64,000 nucleotides of DNA from Desulfovibrionaceae bacterium. Lineage in GTDB: Bacteria > Desulfobacterota > Desulfovibrionia > Desulfovibrionales > Desulfovibrionaceae. Of the stretch, positions 18,660-27,250 are shown one piece after another. The DNA lies in NCBI GenBank assembly GCA_019421865.1, contig JAHZEL010000004.1:62001-126000 (forward strand). Reading direction: 5' to 3'. Within the stretch, counting starts at the first letter, position 1. The number at the start of each line of letters is the position of its first letter. The notes under the pieces are model-generated. The model was not told the origin of the DNA. It ran no database searches and saw nothing but the letters and a program-made list of their open reading frames with translations. The translations under genes were made by a program, and so were the position numbers.

Positions 18660-19172
18660 TCAATTTCGGGATCCGGCCTTGAAGGACGGCGCCGTCAGCG
18701 CCTCGGCCGGAATTTTGACCACCAGCTTCTTCACTCTTGCGCTCGATGCCCTGAGGCAGGGCATGTGAGCCTCTCCGGGAAGCACAAGAGCAAACAGGCC
18801 GGGCGTCAGATGAACACGGGAGGCAAAGGCGGGCTTTTCCTCATAAAACACGAGATCGCGTCCCTCGTTCCGCACAGCTTCCTTTTCTCCTCCACGGAGA
18901 AAAAACATATCGAGATATTCGTCGCCCGCCAGCACGGTCTGAATGTCGGCCATGCGTTCATGTCCTTCATACCGGGCATCGGATTCCCGCTTCGGTTCGT
19001 AGCTTTCCACGGAAGCCGCAACACCGCCCTTATCCGGGCCGCCTGCCAGAAGATAGCGGCCTTCCGGCAGGGAATCTCCCTGAGAAACAAGCTTCATGAG
19101 ATCGGGAAGCAGCGCATCCCACAGCGGACCGAGGCTGTACGCGGCACCCCGTTCAAAGGTATCGACAATCAT
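18660..19172 (-). CDS. YhcH/YjgK/YiaL-family protein
   Basis: Cytoplasmic 170-aa protein of the cupin-like YhcH/YjgK/YiaL family (DUF386). Members include the sialic-acid anomerase NanQ and proteins tied to sugar-acid metabolism. Conserved pieces: ARYEGHERMADIQTVLAGDE, LVFYEEKP, and LTPGLFALVLPGEAHMPCL with the metal-site His. No sugar catabolism genes are adjacent, so the substrate is unknown. The upstream region has a good promoter overlapped by an inverted repeat, suggesting repressor control. Confidence 0.87.
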   Translation of the reverse strand: MIVDTFERGAAYSLGPLWDALLPDLMKLVSQGDSLPEGRYLLAGGPDKGGVAASVESYEPKRESDARYEGHERMADIQTVLAGDEYLDMFFLRGGEKEAVRNEGRDLVFYEEKPAFASRVHLTPGLFALVLPGEAHMPCLRASSARVKKLVVKIPAEALTAPSFKAGSRN

Positions 19173-19237
19173 GATTCAGGCAATCTCCACAAGATTCCAT
19201 GATACCGGAATCTCCGTACATATGCAAACGATGGGCG

Positions 19238-19267
19238 AGAATGCCTTGACTGTAGGACAATGTCAAG
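19238..19267 (-). promoter_or_regulatory. Promoter with overlapping inverted repeat, YhcH-family gene
   Basis: On the minus strand TTGACA (19261-19266), 17 bases, CATTCT (19238-19243), about 65 bases before the start codon. The -35 box lies within the arm of the repeat CTTGAC-N11-GTCAAG (19245-19267), a likely operator. Confidence 0.45.
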
Positions 19268-19532
19268 AGGCTGAAACATTTTTCAAGAGAAAAGAGAAAG
19301 TCTGCGAAGAAGTTAGCGGTGTTCCGGGGGAAAAGCATACTAGGATGCGGCAGAATACAGAAAGAAAACGGGAACCGGGCAGGCATGAAACAGTTGTTCA
19401 TTGAAAGCCACTCCGGAGGCGCTCCTTCAAATTTTACCGAAACCACCCCCGCTGCAGCCTGAGGAGGTAGCAAGGCGAACAAAACACAGATAGCGCTGCG
19501 TGGCTATCCCGCCTCCTCGCCTTTCAAATACG

Positions 19533-19574
19533 GAAAAAGGCCGGAGCCGTCGCCCGAAGGCGGCCGCTCCGACC
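19533..19574 (-). terminator. Terminator of the pyrimidine operon
   Basis: A branched GC-rich stem (outer GGAGC/GCTCC, inner CGCC/GGCG with a CGAA loop) is followed on the minus strand by TTTTTCC, about 90 bases after the pyrI stop. Confidence 0.75.
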
Positions 19575-19662
19575 TCATCATGTTTCATTCACAAAGGCGC
19601 TCGTACGGGAATCGCTCTTCCCCTCTCATGAAGAAAAGCAGATTCCCCCCGATTCCGCAGAA

Positions 19663-20088
19663 TCAGTCGCCGCCCTTGGCTCTGCTTTCGCAGTAGATGC
19701 AGCGGTACACCCGGTTTTCCCTGTCCGTGAGCTTGAAGATCTGGGGAAGTTCCTGCTCGGTGGAGGTAATGCAGCGGGGGTTCTTGCAGCGGATGACGTT
19801 CACCACACGCTCAGGCAGTTCCACACTGAACTTGCGGTCGAGCTTTCCGTCGCGCACAATGCTTACGGTGATGCCGGGATCCACATAGCCGAGCACATCG
19901 AAGTTCAGGTCGATGATCTCATCGATCTTGATGATGTCCTTGCGGCCCATCTTCCTGCTGGTCACGTTCTTCAGCACGGCCACGGAGCACTGGAGCTTGT
20001 CCAGATTGAGGATGTGATACAGCTCCATGCTGCGGCCCGCCTTGATGTGATCAAGAACGATGCCGTTGGAAATCGCGTCGATGACCAT
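19663..20088 (-). CDS. pyrI: Aspartate carbamoyltransferase regulatory subunit
   Basis: Regulatory chain (141 aa) that binds nucleotides and gives aspartate carbamoyltransferase its allosteric control. The allosteric domain includes GIVLDHIKAGRSMELYHIL; the zinc domain carries four cysteines (CKNPRC and CIYC). It is the last gene of the pyr operon, one base after the pyrB stop. Its presence means the enzyme is of the E. coli-like c6r6 type (established for the family). Confidence 0.96.
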   Translation of the reverse strand: MVIDAISNGIVLDHIKAGRSMELYHILNLDKLQCSVAVLKNVTSRKMGRKDIIKIDEIIDLNFDVLGYVDPGITVSIVRDGKLDRKFSVELPERVVNVIRCKNPRCITSTEQELPQIFKLTDRENRVYRCIYCESRAKGGD

Positions 20089-20089
20089 G

Positions 20090-21004
20090 CTAGTTCACCC
20101 CCAGCAGTTTCATGATGAGCGCCATGCGCATATACTTGCCGTTCAGAACCTGACGGAAATAGGCGGCTCTCGGATCCTTGTCCACGGCAACGGAAATCTC
20201 GTTCACTCGGGGCAGAGGATGCATCACGCACATGTCCTCACGGGCGCTCTTCATCTTTTCAGGCGTGAGCACATAGCTGTCCTTAAGACGGATGTAGTCG
20301 GCCTCGTTGAAGAAACGTTCCTTCTGAACGCGAGTCATGTACAGCACGTCGAGCGAGGGCATGGCCTCCAGAAGATCCGTGGTCTCCTCATAGGCGATGC
20401 CGTTTCTTTCCATCACGTCCTTGCGGATGTAGCCGGGCAGACGCAGTTCATCGGGCGAGATGAGCACGAACTTCACGTTGCTGTACCGGGACATGGCCGC
20501 AATCAGGGAATGCACGGTACGGCCGAACTTGAGGTCGCCGCACAGGCCGATGACGAGATTGTCCAGTCTGCCCTTCTCACGCCAGATGGTAAGCAGGTCG
20601 GCAAGCGTCTGGGTGGGATGGTTGTGGCCGCCGTCGCCGGCATTGATCACGGGCACGGAAGCGTTCATGGCCGCCACGAGCGGCGCGCCTTCCTTGGGAT
20701 GGCGCATGGCGATGATGTCGGCATAGCAGCTGACCACCTGCACGGTGTCGGCCACGCTTTCGCCCTTGGAGGCGGAAGAGCTCTGCGCTTCGGAAAAGCC
20801 GAGAACGTTGCCGCCGAGTTCGTACATGGCGGCCTCGAAGCTGAGGCGGGTACGCGTGGAAGGTTCAAAGAACAGCGTGGCCAGCTTTTTGCCGCGGCAT
20901 TTCTGAGCGTACTTTCCGGGATCGGCAATGATGTCCAGCGCCGTGGAGAGAAGCTGTTCAATGTCCTGCGTCGAAAGATCCCGGATGTCTATCAGACTTT
21001 CCAT
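20090..21004 (-). CDS. pyrB: Aspartate carbamoyltransferase catalytic subunit
   Basis: Joins carbamoyl phosphate and aspartate. The 304-aa form starting MESLIDIRDLSTQDIEQLL at 21004 is the normal length. Motifs: FFEPSTRTRLSFEAAM (carbamoyl-phosphate loop), GDGGHNHPTQTLADLLT and CVMHPLPRVNEI. It begins one base after the pyrE stop and is followed by pyrI. Confidence 0.97.
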   Translation of the reverse strand: MESLIDIRDLSTQDIEQLLSTALDIIADPGKYAQKCRGKKLATLFFEPSTRTRLSFEAAMYELGGNVLGFSEAQSSSASKGESVADTVQVVSCYADIIAMRHPKEGAPLVAAMNASVPVINAGDGGHNHPTQTLADLLTIWREKGRLDNLVIGLCGDLKFGRTVHSLIAAMSRYSNVKFVLISPDELRLPGYIRKDVMERNGIAYEETTDLLEAMPSLDVLYMTRVQKERFFNEADYIRLKDSYVLTPEKMKSAREDMCVMHPLPRVNEISVAVDKDPRAAYFRQVLNGKYMRMALIMKLLGVN

Positions 21005-21005
21005 G

Positions 21006-21647
21006 CTACGCTCCGATCCAGCTCTCATCGGAAGGATTGTTGCGGAAGGCGATGAGACGGGCCACGTCCTCCTTGCGGATGTAGCCGCTTTCCGCCGCCA
21101 CTTCGGCAATGGTGTCGAAGTTGGTGAGGCTCACGTTCTTCACACCGGCTTCGGCCAGGCGATCAAGGCCCTTCTTCATGCCGTAGGTGAAGATGCTGGC
21201 CACGCCGAGCACTTCAGCGCCGGCCTCGCGCAGCACCTTGACCACTTCAAGCACGCTGCCTGCCGTGGAGATGAGGTCCTCGATGACCACGACCTTCTGG
21301 CCGGGTTCCAGACGACCTTCAATCTGATTGCCGCGACCGTGATCCTTGGCGCTGGAGCGGACATAGCCCATGGGCAGACCCATGATGTGCCCCACGATGG
21401 CCGCATGAGCGATACCGGCGGTACTGGTTCCCATGAGCACTTCACATTCGGGATATTCCTCACGCACCACGGCGGCGAGGGCGTTTTCCACGTCGTTGCG
21501 CACTTCGGGAGCAGTCAGGGTGAGACGGTTGTCGCAATACACGGGGCTCTTGATGCCGCTGGCCCAGATGAAGGGCTCGTCGGGACGGAAGAACACTGCC
21601 TTGATGGAAAGCAGATCACCGGCAATAAGCTTCTGACGGGAATCCAT
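21006..21647 (-). CDS. pyrE: Orotate phosphoribosyltransferase
   Basis: Forms OMP from orotate and PRPP. The 213-aa protein has the PRPP-binding motif VVVIEDLISTAGSVLEV and the N-terminal FIWASGIKSPVYCDNR. AAGGAG precedes the start. A 172-base gap with several hairpins separates it from pyrF upstream, unusual in an otherwise tight operon. Confidence 0.96.
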   Translation of the reverse strand: MDSRQKLIAGDLLSIKAVFFRPDEPFIWASGIKSPVYCDNRLTLTAPEVRNDVENALAAVVREEYPECEVLMGTSTAGIAHAAIVGHIMGLPMGYVRSSAKDHGRGNQIEGRLEPGQKVVVIEDLISTAGSVLEVVKVLREAGAEVLGVASIFTYGMKKGLDRLAEAGVKNVSLTNFDTIAEVAAESGYIRKEDVARLIAFRNNPSDESWIGA

Positions 21648-21676
21648 GATGATGACTCCTTGAAGATGAAAGATCC

Positions 21677-21756
21677 GTCCGCCGTCCGGCGGACTTCTGA
21701 AAACACGTTTCCGGCAGGCACATCCTGCCTTCCGGGAAGGCCGCTTTCATGCGGCC
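21677..21756 (-). promoter_or_regulatory. Structured spacer before pyrE with three hairpins
   Basis: Three inverted repeats in a row on the transcript: GGCCGC/GCGGCC (21739-21756), GGCAGG/CCTGCC (21713-21729) and GTCCGCCG/CGGCGGAC (21677-21694). The last lies just before the pyrE ribosome-binding site. No T-tract follows, so they look more like RNA-processing or translation-control structures than terminators. Confidence 0.4.
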
Positions 21757-21819
21757 CTTCGTGCGGAAACGGGACGGAAACGTTCACGCCGCAAGGCAGA
21801 AAAAAGCCTGTCTGCGGTC

Positions 21820-22527
21820 TTACCCGAGAAATTCCCTGACGCAGCGACGGTACGCCGCCACAGGATCGTCCGCCTGCGTGATGGGCCGACCCACCACGAT
21901 GAAGTCGGAACCGAGTTCGCGCGCGCGGGCCGGCGTGGTCACGCGCACCTGATCGCCCTTCTCTCCGTCGGCGAAGCGCACGCCGGGAGTCACGGTCAGA
22001 AAGTCGCTGCCGCACACTTCGTGCACCTTTCCGGCCTCAAGGGGCGAGCAGACCACACCGTCGAGTCCGGCAAACCTTGCGCGGGAGGCGTAGTGCATGA
22101 CCACCTCGTCCAGAGGACGATCAATGAGAAGATCCTCGCGCATGCGCTCTTCGCTCGTGGAGGTAAGCTGCGTAACGGCAATGAGCAGCGGACGGCTTCC
22201 GTCGGGACGGGTCAGTCCCTTCAGGGCGTCCTGCATCATGGCCACGGTTCCGGCGGCATGCAGGTTGCACATATCCACGTCCAGCGCGCTCAGCACGGCC
22301 ATGGCCTTGCGCACCGTATTGGGAATGTCGTGCAGCTTGAGATCGAGGAAAATGCGATGCCCGCGGGCCTTGATGGCGCGCACGATATCGGGGCCTTCGG
22401 CATAGTACAGTTCCATGCCGATCTTTACGAAGGGCTTTTCCTCAGTGAACAGACCGAGAAAGTCCATGACTTCGGCTCTGCTGCTGAAATCGCAGGCCAC
22501 CATGACATCTTTATTGAGCGTATGCAT
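21820..22527 (-). CDS. pyrF: Orotidine 5'-phosphate decarboxylase
   Basis: Last step to UMP. The 235-aa protein starts MHTLNKDVMVACDFSSRAE; its ATG overlaps the pyrD stop by one base. The catalytic block FLDLKLHDIPNTVRKAM is intact, as is FIVVGRPITQADDPVAAYR at the phosphate-binding end. Belongs to the short PyrF type (subfamily 1). Confidence 0.96.
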   Translation of the reverse strand: MHTLNKDVMVACDFSSRAEVMDFLGLFTEEKPFVKIGMELYYAEGPDIVRAIKARGHRIFLDLKLHDIPNTVRKAMAVLSALDVDMCNLHAAGTVAMMQDALKGLTRPDGSRPLLIAVTQLTSTSEERMREDLLIDRPLDEVVMHYASRARFAGLDGVVCSPLEAGKVHEVCGSDFLTVTPGVRFADGEKGDQVRVTTPARARELGSDFIVVGRPITQADDPVAAYRRCVREFLG

Positions 22528-23438
22528 CAGTGCGCTCCTCCGATGATATCTCTGAGAGAGGTTATGCCGTACTGCTCCATGACGGCGGGAAGCTCGGCAA
22601 TAATCTTCGGGCAGGCCCACGGGTCAACCAGGTTGGCCGAGCCGATTTCCACAGCCGTGGCGCCCGCCAGCATCATTTCGATCACGTCGCGGGCCGAGGT
22701 CACGCCGCCCATGCCGATGATGGGCAGCTTCACGGTCTCATAGACCTGATAGACCATGCGCAGCGCCACGGGCAGGATGGCGCTGCCGGAAAAGCCGCCC
22801 ATCTTGTTGGCTATGACGGGCTTTCTCGTGCGCAGGTCGATACGCATGCCAAGCAGCGTGTTGATGAGGCTGATGCCGTCGGCGCCGGCTTCCGCCGCAG
22901 CGGCGGCCAGAGGAACGATGTCGGTGACGTTGGGGGAAAGCTTCACATACACGGGCTTCTTCGTCACGGCCTTCACGGCCTTCGTCACGGCGGAAATGCC
23001 GAGGGGATCCGTGCCGAAGCTCATGCAGCCGTTGTGCACGTTGGGGCAGCTTACGTTCACCTCGATGATGCCCACCTGATCTTCCTTATCTATGCGGGCG
23101 CAGCATTCGGCGTATTCTTCCACGGAAAAGCCGCCGATATTGGCAATGACCTTTTTATGGAAGCACTTCTTCAGGCGGGGCAGCTCTTCGCTGATCACCC
23201 TGTCGATGCCGGGATTCTGCATGCCTACGGCATTGATCATGCCGGAAGGCGTTTCTGCGATGCGGGGCGTGGGATTGCCGAAGCGGGGCTCCAGCGTGGT
23301 GCCCTTGAAGGAAAAGGAGCCGAGAATATTGATGTCGTAAAGCTCGGCGAACTCGTAGCCGTAGCCGAAGGTGCCGCTGGCCGGAATGAGCGGGTTGTCC
23401 AGTTCCAGACCGCTGAGCGTTACTTTCAGATCTGCCAT
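22527..23438 (-). CDS. pyrD: Dihydroorotate dehydrogenase, NAD-type catalytic subunit
   Basis: FMN enzyme (303 aa) of class 1B, which passes electrons through PyrK to NAD. The active-site cysteine is in IIEVNVSCPNVHNG, as in class 1B; the FMN phosphate region includes GMGGVTSARDVIEM and GATAVEIGSANL. The start at 23438 overlaps the end of pyrK by 13 bases, with GGAGG upstream. Confidence 0.96.
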   Translation of the reverse strand: MADLKVTLSGLELDNPLIPASGTFGYGYEFAELYDINILGSFSFKGTTLEPRFGNPTPRIAETPSGMINAVGMQNPGIDRVISEELPRLKKCFHKKVIANIGGFSVEEYAECCARIDKEDQVGIIEVNVSCPNVHNGCMSFGTDPLGISAVTKAVKAVTKKPVYVKLSPNVTDIVPLAAAAAEAGADGISLINTLLGMRIDLRTRKPVIANKMGGFSGSAILPVALRMVYQVYETVKLPIIGMGGVTSARDVIEMMLAGATAVEIGSANLVDPWACPKIIAELPAVMEQYGITSLRDIIGGAH

Positions 23439-24163
23439 TCCAGCACCTCCTTGTCGAACACGGGTCCGTCCTTGCACACGCGTCTGCTGCCTTCCTTCGT
23501 CATGATGCTGCATCCCATGCAGGCGCCGAAACCGCAGCCCATGCGCTCTTCAAGGCTGAACTCGCCGCTTGTGCCCTGCGTGGCCCTGTACAGGGCGTGC
23601 AGCATGGGCATGGGGCCGCAGCTGTACACATGGCTGAAGGACTCGGGAAGCGCATTGGTGACGAAGCCCTTCACGCCGACGCTGCCGTCCACAGTGGTGA
23701 CGATGACACGGGCCCCGAGCTGCTCGAACTCGCGGGCATAGAAGATCTCGTCGGCCTTGTTGAAGCCGAGTATGACCGTCACCTTTCTGCCTGCGGCAAT
23801 GAGCTTTCTGGCCAGATTGAACAACGGGGGCACGCCTACGCCGCCGCCCACCAGAAGAGGAGCGTCGCCGCTGTTCTCCACCTCAAATCCGTGTCCGAGA
23901 CCGACGAGGGCATCCAGCGTTTCGCCTTCCTTCATCTTTGCCATGAGATCGGTGCCCTGTCCCACGACCTTGTAGATGATGGTGATGGTATGCTCGTCGT
24001 AGTCGCAGACGGAAATGGGACGACGCAGGAAAAATCCCGGAAGACTGATTTCAATGAACTGACCGGGCATGGTCATGGCCGACGTGTCGCCGGAAAGAAC
24101 CATGCGGTACACGTCCTTCGTAAGCCGGTCATGCCCGACTATCGTATATGTTCCCTGTTTCAT
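23426..24163 (-). CDS. pyrK: Dihydroorotate dehydrogenase electron-transfer subunit
   Basis: FAD and [2Fe-2S] protein (245 aa) partnering PyrD. The FAD site includes LRRPISVCDYD; NAD site LLVGGGVGVPPLFNLA; the C-terminal cluster cysteines are in MGCGFGACMGCSIM and RRVCKDGPVF. The start at 24163 (MKQGTYTIVGHDRL) is chosen over an ATG 15 bases earlier because GGAG lies just before it. The partner pyrD overlaps its end. Confidence 0.95.
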   Translation of the reverse strand: MKQGTYTIVGHDRLTKDVYRMVLSGDTSAMTMPGQFIEISLPGFFLRRPISVCDYDEHTITIIYKVVGQGTDLMAKMKEGETLDALVGLGHGFEVENSGDAPLLVGGGVGVPPLFNLARKLIAAGRKVTVILGFNKADEIFYAREFEQLGARVIVTTVDGSVGVKGFVTNALPESFSHVYSCGPMPMLHALYRATQGTSGEFSLEERMGCGFGACMGCSIMTKEGSRRVCKDGPVFDKEVLEWQI

Positions 24164-24285
24164 GCTGGCTCCGAACATGATGTTTTCTGTGTTGCAGAGA
24201 AAGAATTCGTCACGAAGCACCCCTTCCGCAAAACGAGGAAAAGGAGGCGGCGTCCGGCCCGGAGGGCCTTCTTCCGAACTCTTCG

Positions 24286-25554
24286 TTACGCCCTTTCGTT
24301 CCAGGCCGTCTCGCCGCCGACCAGCGTCAGCACGCAGCGGCCGAAAAGCTTTTCACCGGCAAAGGGCGTGGCGCGCCCCATGCTGAAAAATTCCTCCGGA
24401 TTCACCACCCATTCGCGGGAGAGATCGAACACCGCCAGATCCGCAGGCTGTCCTTCCTCAAGGAAAGATCCGATGCCGAAACGCTTCGACGGTCGCACGG
24501 ACATGAGCTCCACCAGCTTCTCGAGTGAAAGAACGCCCTTCTTCACGAAATGGGTGTACATGACCGCAAAGGCCGTTTCCAGTCCGACCACGCCCATGGC
24601 GCTCTTCTCAAGGCCTCTGTTCTTGGCGTCGGCCTCATGCGGAGCATGGTCCGTGGCGATCATGTCCACCGTGCCGTCCAGAATGCCCTCGATGAGCGCG
24701 GCCCTGTCCTCTTCCCCGCGCAGGGGAGGATTCATCTTGAAGCGGCCGTCTTCCTGAAGGTCGCTGTCGCAGAGCACCAGATAGTGGGGGCCGGTCTCGC
24801 AGGTGATGTCCACGCCCTCCGCCTTGGCCCGGCGTATGATGTCCACGCTTTCCTTCGTGGAAATATGGCAGACATGATAGCTTGCGCCGGTTGCGCGCGC
24901 GAGCTCCACGTCCCGGGCGATCTGCCCCCATTCACTCTCGGAGCATATGCCGCGGTGTCCGTGAGCGCGCGCATACTCGCCGTCGTGAATGTAACCGCCG
25001 CGAAGCAGCTCGTTCACTTCGCAGTGGGCGGCAATGATCTTTCCCAGCCTTTTGGCCTCGATCATGGCCTCGCGCATCATGGCCTCATTCTGTACGCCGC
25101 GGCCGTCGTCGGAAAAGCCCGCAACGAAGGGAGCCATGCCTTCCATGTCGGCAAGCTCGCGTCCCTTCTCCTCCTTGGTGATGGTGCCGTAGGGCAGCAC
25201 ACGGATCACGGCATCGCGCCGGATGATCTCAAGCTGCCTTTCAAGATGCTCCACGGAGTCCGGCGCAGGATTCAGATTGGGCATGGTACACACCGTGGTG
25301 TACCCGCCGTGGGCGCCCGCCAGGCTTCCCGTGCGCATGGTCTCCTTGCATGAAAAACCCGGCTCACGGAAATGCACATGGACATCCACGAGGCCGGGAA
25401 CAATACAACACCCGCTCATATCAAATTCCGACACCCCCTCCATCGGAGGTATCTGCGGGGCCAGTCGCTCTATTCTGCCGCCCCTAACGAGCACATCGTG
25501 CTTCACAAAACCCGAAGGTCTGTACACCTCGGCGTTTCTCAGGATGCAATCCAT
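24286..25554 (-). CDS. pyrC: Dihydroorotase, class I
   Basis: Cyclises carbamoyl aspartate. The 422-aa protein has the metal-binding VDVHVHFREPGF and the C-terminal DMIATDHAPHEADAK of class I dihydroorotases. AAGGAG lies before ATG 25554. It is the first gene of the operon pyrC-K-D-F-E-B-I; a strong intrinsic terminator ends only 13 bases before its start codon, implying attenuation. A 122-base gap separates it from pyrK. Confidence 0.96.
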   Translation of the reverse strand: MDCILRNAEVYRPSGFVKHDVLVRGGRIERLAPQIPPMEGVSEFDMSGCCIVPGLVDVHVHFREPGFSCKETMRTGSLAGAHGGYTTVCTMPNLNPAPDSVEHLERQLEIIRRDAVIRVLPYGTITKEEKGRELADMEGMAPFVAGFSDDGRGVQNEAMMREAMIEAKRLGKIIAAHCEVNELLRGGYIHDGEYARAHGHRGICSESEWGQIARDVELARATGASYHVCHISTKESVDIIRRAKAEGVDITCETGPHYLVLCDSDLQEDGRFKMNPPLRGEEDRAALIEGILDGTVDMIATDHAPHEADAKNRGLEKSAMGVVGLETAFAVMYTHFVKKGVLSLEKLVELMSVRPSKRFGIGSFLEEGQPADLAVFDLSREWVVNPEEFFSMGRATPFAGEKLFGRCVLTLVGGETAWNERA

Positions 25555-25567
25555 GAAGACTCCTTGG

Positions 25568-25592
25568 AAAAAGCCCGGCCCGCAGGCCGGGC
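25568..25592 (-). terminator. Probable attenuator terminator in the pyrC leader
   Basis: On the minus strand a perfect 8-bp stem, GCCCGGCC-TGCG-GGCCGGGC, is followed directly by TTTTT and then the pyrC ribosome-binding site. There is no room for a promoter between it and pyrC, so pyrC transcription must pass through it. Confidence 0.75.
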
Positions 25593-25613
25593 ATCTCATG
25601 AGAGCTGTTCAAG

Positions 25614-25646
25614 TCAAAACCGTGTTCCGCCCCGGAAAACGGTCAT
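25614..25646 (-). CDS. Possible 10-codon leader peptide upstream of pyrC
   Basis: Minus-strand ATG at 25646 reads MTVFRGGTRF and stops at 25614, 22 bases before the attenuator stem. The ribosome-binding site (AGAAAG) is weak. It overlaps a CCGGGGC segment that could pair with the terminator stem. In enteric pyrBI a translated leader couples UTP level to termination; whether that applies here is unknown. Confidence 0.25.
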   Translation of the reverse strand: MTVFRGGTRF

Positions 25647-25789
25647 AGCTTTCTACTGTTTTGTCCTCTGCCGGAGCTGAGGCGGCGGAACTTTTTCCGC
25701 AAAAAACTCCGGCACAGAGAGGGCTTCCGACGTCTGCCAGGCGGCATCCGCACACAGGGCGGAGCCGCGCAGCCCTGCCGGATACCTCT

Positions 25790-26995
25790 TTAGGCCTGCT
25801 CGCGCAGCACCTTTTCCAGCGTATCGGCAAAGGCTTCGAGATCGGCCTCATCGATGGTCAAAGGAGGCAGCAGACGGAGCGTGGGACCATAGGTAAGGTT
25901 CAGAATAAAGCCCTTCTCCATAAGCGTGAGCCAGACCTTGCGGGCCTTTTCATCGGACATTTCAAGTTCGATGCCGATCAGCAGGCCCATGCCGCGCACC
26001 TCGCGGATCACGCCGGGCAGGCGGTCGCCGATGGCGCGGAAGCGGGCACGGGCGCGTTCGCCGAGTTCCGCGGCTCTTTCCACAAGATGGTCGCGTTCCA
26101 TGATCTCAAGCACCTTGAGACCGACGGCCGTGACCAGCGCTCCGCCGCCGAAGGTGGTGGCATGGCTGCCGTAGTCGAAGCCCTGCGCCACTTCGTCGGT
26201 CGCCATCATCGCGCCGAGGGGCAGGCCGTTGGCCATCGACTTCGCACTCGTGAACACGTCGGGCTTCAGGCCGAAATTCTGATAGCCCCACCACTTGCCG
26301 CTGCGGCCCATGCCGGCCTGCACTTCATCGCACATGACGAGCACACCGTGGCGACGGCAGATTTCCACCACACCGTCGGCGTATTCCTGCGTCACGGGAA
26401 TGACACCGCCCTCACCCTGAATGGCCTCAAAGAGCACGGCTGCGGTCGTAGGCTTGATGGCCTTTTCCAGCGCATCCAGATCGCCCCACTGCACGCGTCC
26501 GAAACCGGGCGTCTCAGGCTCGAAGCCTTCCGTGTGCTTGCCCGTGGCGGCCAGCGTGGCCAGCGTACGGCCGTGGAAGCAGTTGGAGAGCGTAATCACT
26601 TCCCAGGCGTCGCGGCCCTTTACCACACGCTGATAGCGTCTGGCGATCTTGATGGCGGCTTCATTGCTTTCCGCGCCGGAATTGCAGAAGAACACTTTGC
26701 CCGCATGGCTGGTGGAAAGCAGCTTTTCCGCATAGTTGAGCTGCTCTTCCTGATAAAAAAGGTTGCTCACGTGGACCAGCTTTCGCGACTGTTCGGCCAT
26801 CACTTCGGCAATTTCCTCATGGCAGTGTCCGAGTCCGATAACGGCGATGCCGGCCAGAAGGTCGACATATTCCTTGCCGTCCACGTCCCAGAGGCGGGAG
26901 CCCTTGCCTCGGACTATACCCAGCGGATAGCGCGAGTACGTCCGGCACATAAAGGCCTTTTCCCTTTCCTTCAGTCTTTCGAAAGCTTCGCTCAT
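25790..26995 (-). CDS. argD: Acetylornithine aminotransferase family protein
   Basis: PLP-dependent class III aminotransferase of 401 aa, most like ArgD (acetylornithine, often also succinyl-diaminopimelate, aminotransferase). Seen: NSGAESNEAAIKIARRY, VLVMCDEVQAGMGRSGK and the PLP-lysine block DVFTSAKSMANGLPLGA. The ATG at 26995 has GGGGAT upstream. A good promoter lies at 27063-27091. It is upstream of pyrC on the same strand and may read into the pyr leader, since no strong terminator was found between them except the attenuator. Confidence 0.9.
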   Translation of the reverse strand: MSEAFERLKEREKAFMCRTYSRYPLGIVRGKGSRLWDVDGKEYVDLLAGIAVIGLGHCHEEIAEVMAEQSRKLVHVSNLFYQEEQLNYAEKLLSTSHAGKVFFCNSGAESNEAAIKIARRYQRVVKGRDAWEVITLSNCFHGRTLATLAATGKHTEGFEPETPGFGRVQWGDLDALEKAIKPTTAAVLFEAIQGEGGVIPVTQEYADGVVEICRRHGVLVMCDEVQAGMGRSGKWWGYQNFGLKPDVFTSAKSMANGLPLGAMMATDEVAQGFDYGSHATTFGGGALVTAVGLKVLEIMERDHLVERAAELGERARARFRAIGDRLPGVIREVRGMGLLIGIELEMSDEKARKVWLTLMEKGFILNLTYGPTLRLLPPLTIDEADLEAFADTLEKVLREQA

Positions 26996-27062
26996 TGTCT
27001 GATATCCCCGTGAAACTGATATTTTCCTGTGCCGACACCCGGCCGGAGCAAGGAACGCGGGT

Positions 27063-27091
27063 ATCATATACTATTAATGAAAAGTAGCCAA
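27063..27091 (-). promoter_or_regulatory. Promoter of argD
   Basis: On the minus strand TTGGCT (27086-27091), a 17-base spacer and TATGAT (27063-27068), about 70 bases before the argD start. Confidence 0.6.
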
Positions 27092-27250
27092 GAGAGCCCC
27101 CTGCCCCCTTCCGGGTTGATTTTTACTGCGGAGACGCTAAGAATCGAACGCGAACACATGCGGCAAATGCCCCGCATATCTGCAGGCAGAAAGGATCATC
27201 ACCGGCCTGCCCCACTTATTCCGTTTCATCCATCATCCGCGGATTCTTTC

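Larger units (their letters stand above)
19173..19662. other. Intergenic region between pyrI and the YhcH-family gene
   Basis: About 490 bases holding the promoter of the YhcH-family gene on the right-to-left strand and the terminator of the pyr operon. No protein gene is convincing. Confidence 0.6.

Noticed and set aside
27092..27250. Possible TPP riboswitch before maf-thiM-thiE
   Set aside because: None of the conserved TPP aptamer blocks (CTGAGA, ACCTGA with GATAATGCCAGCG) is present.
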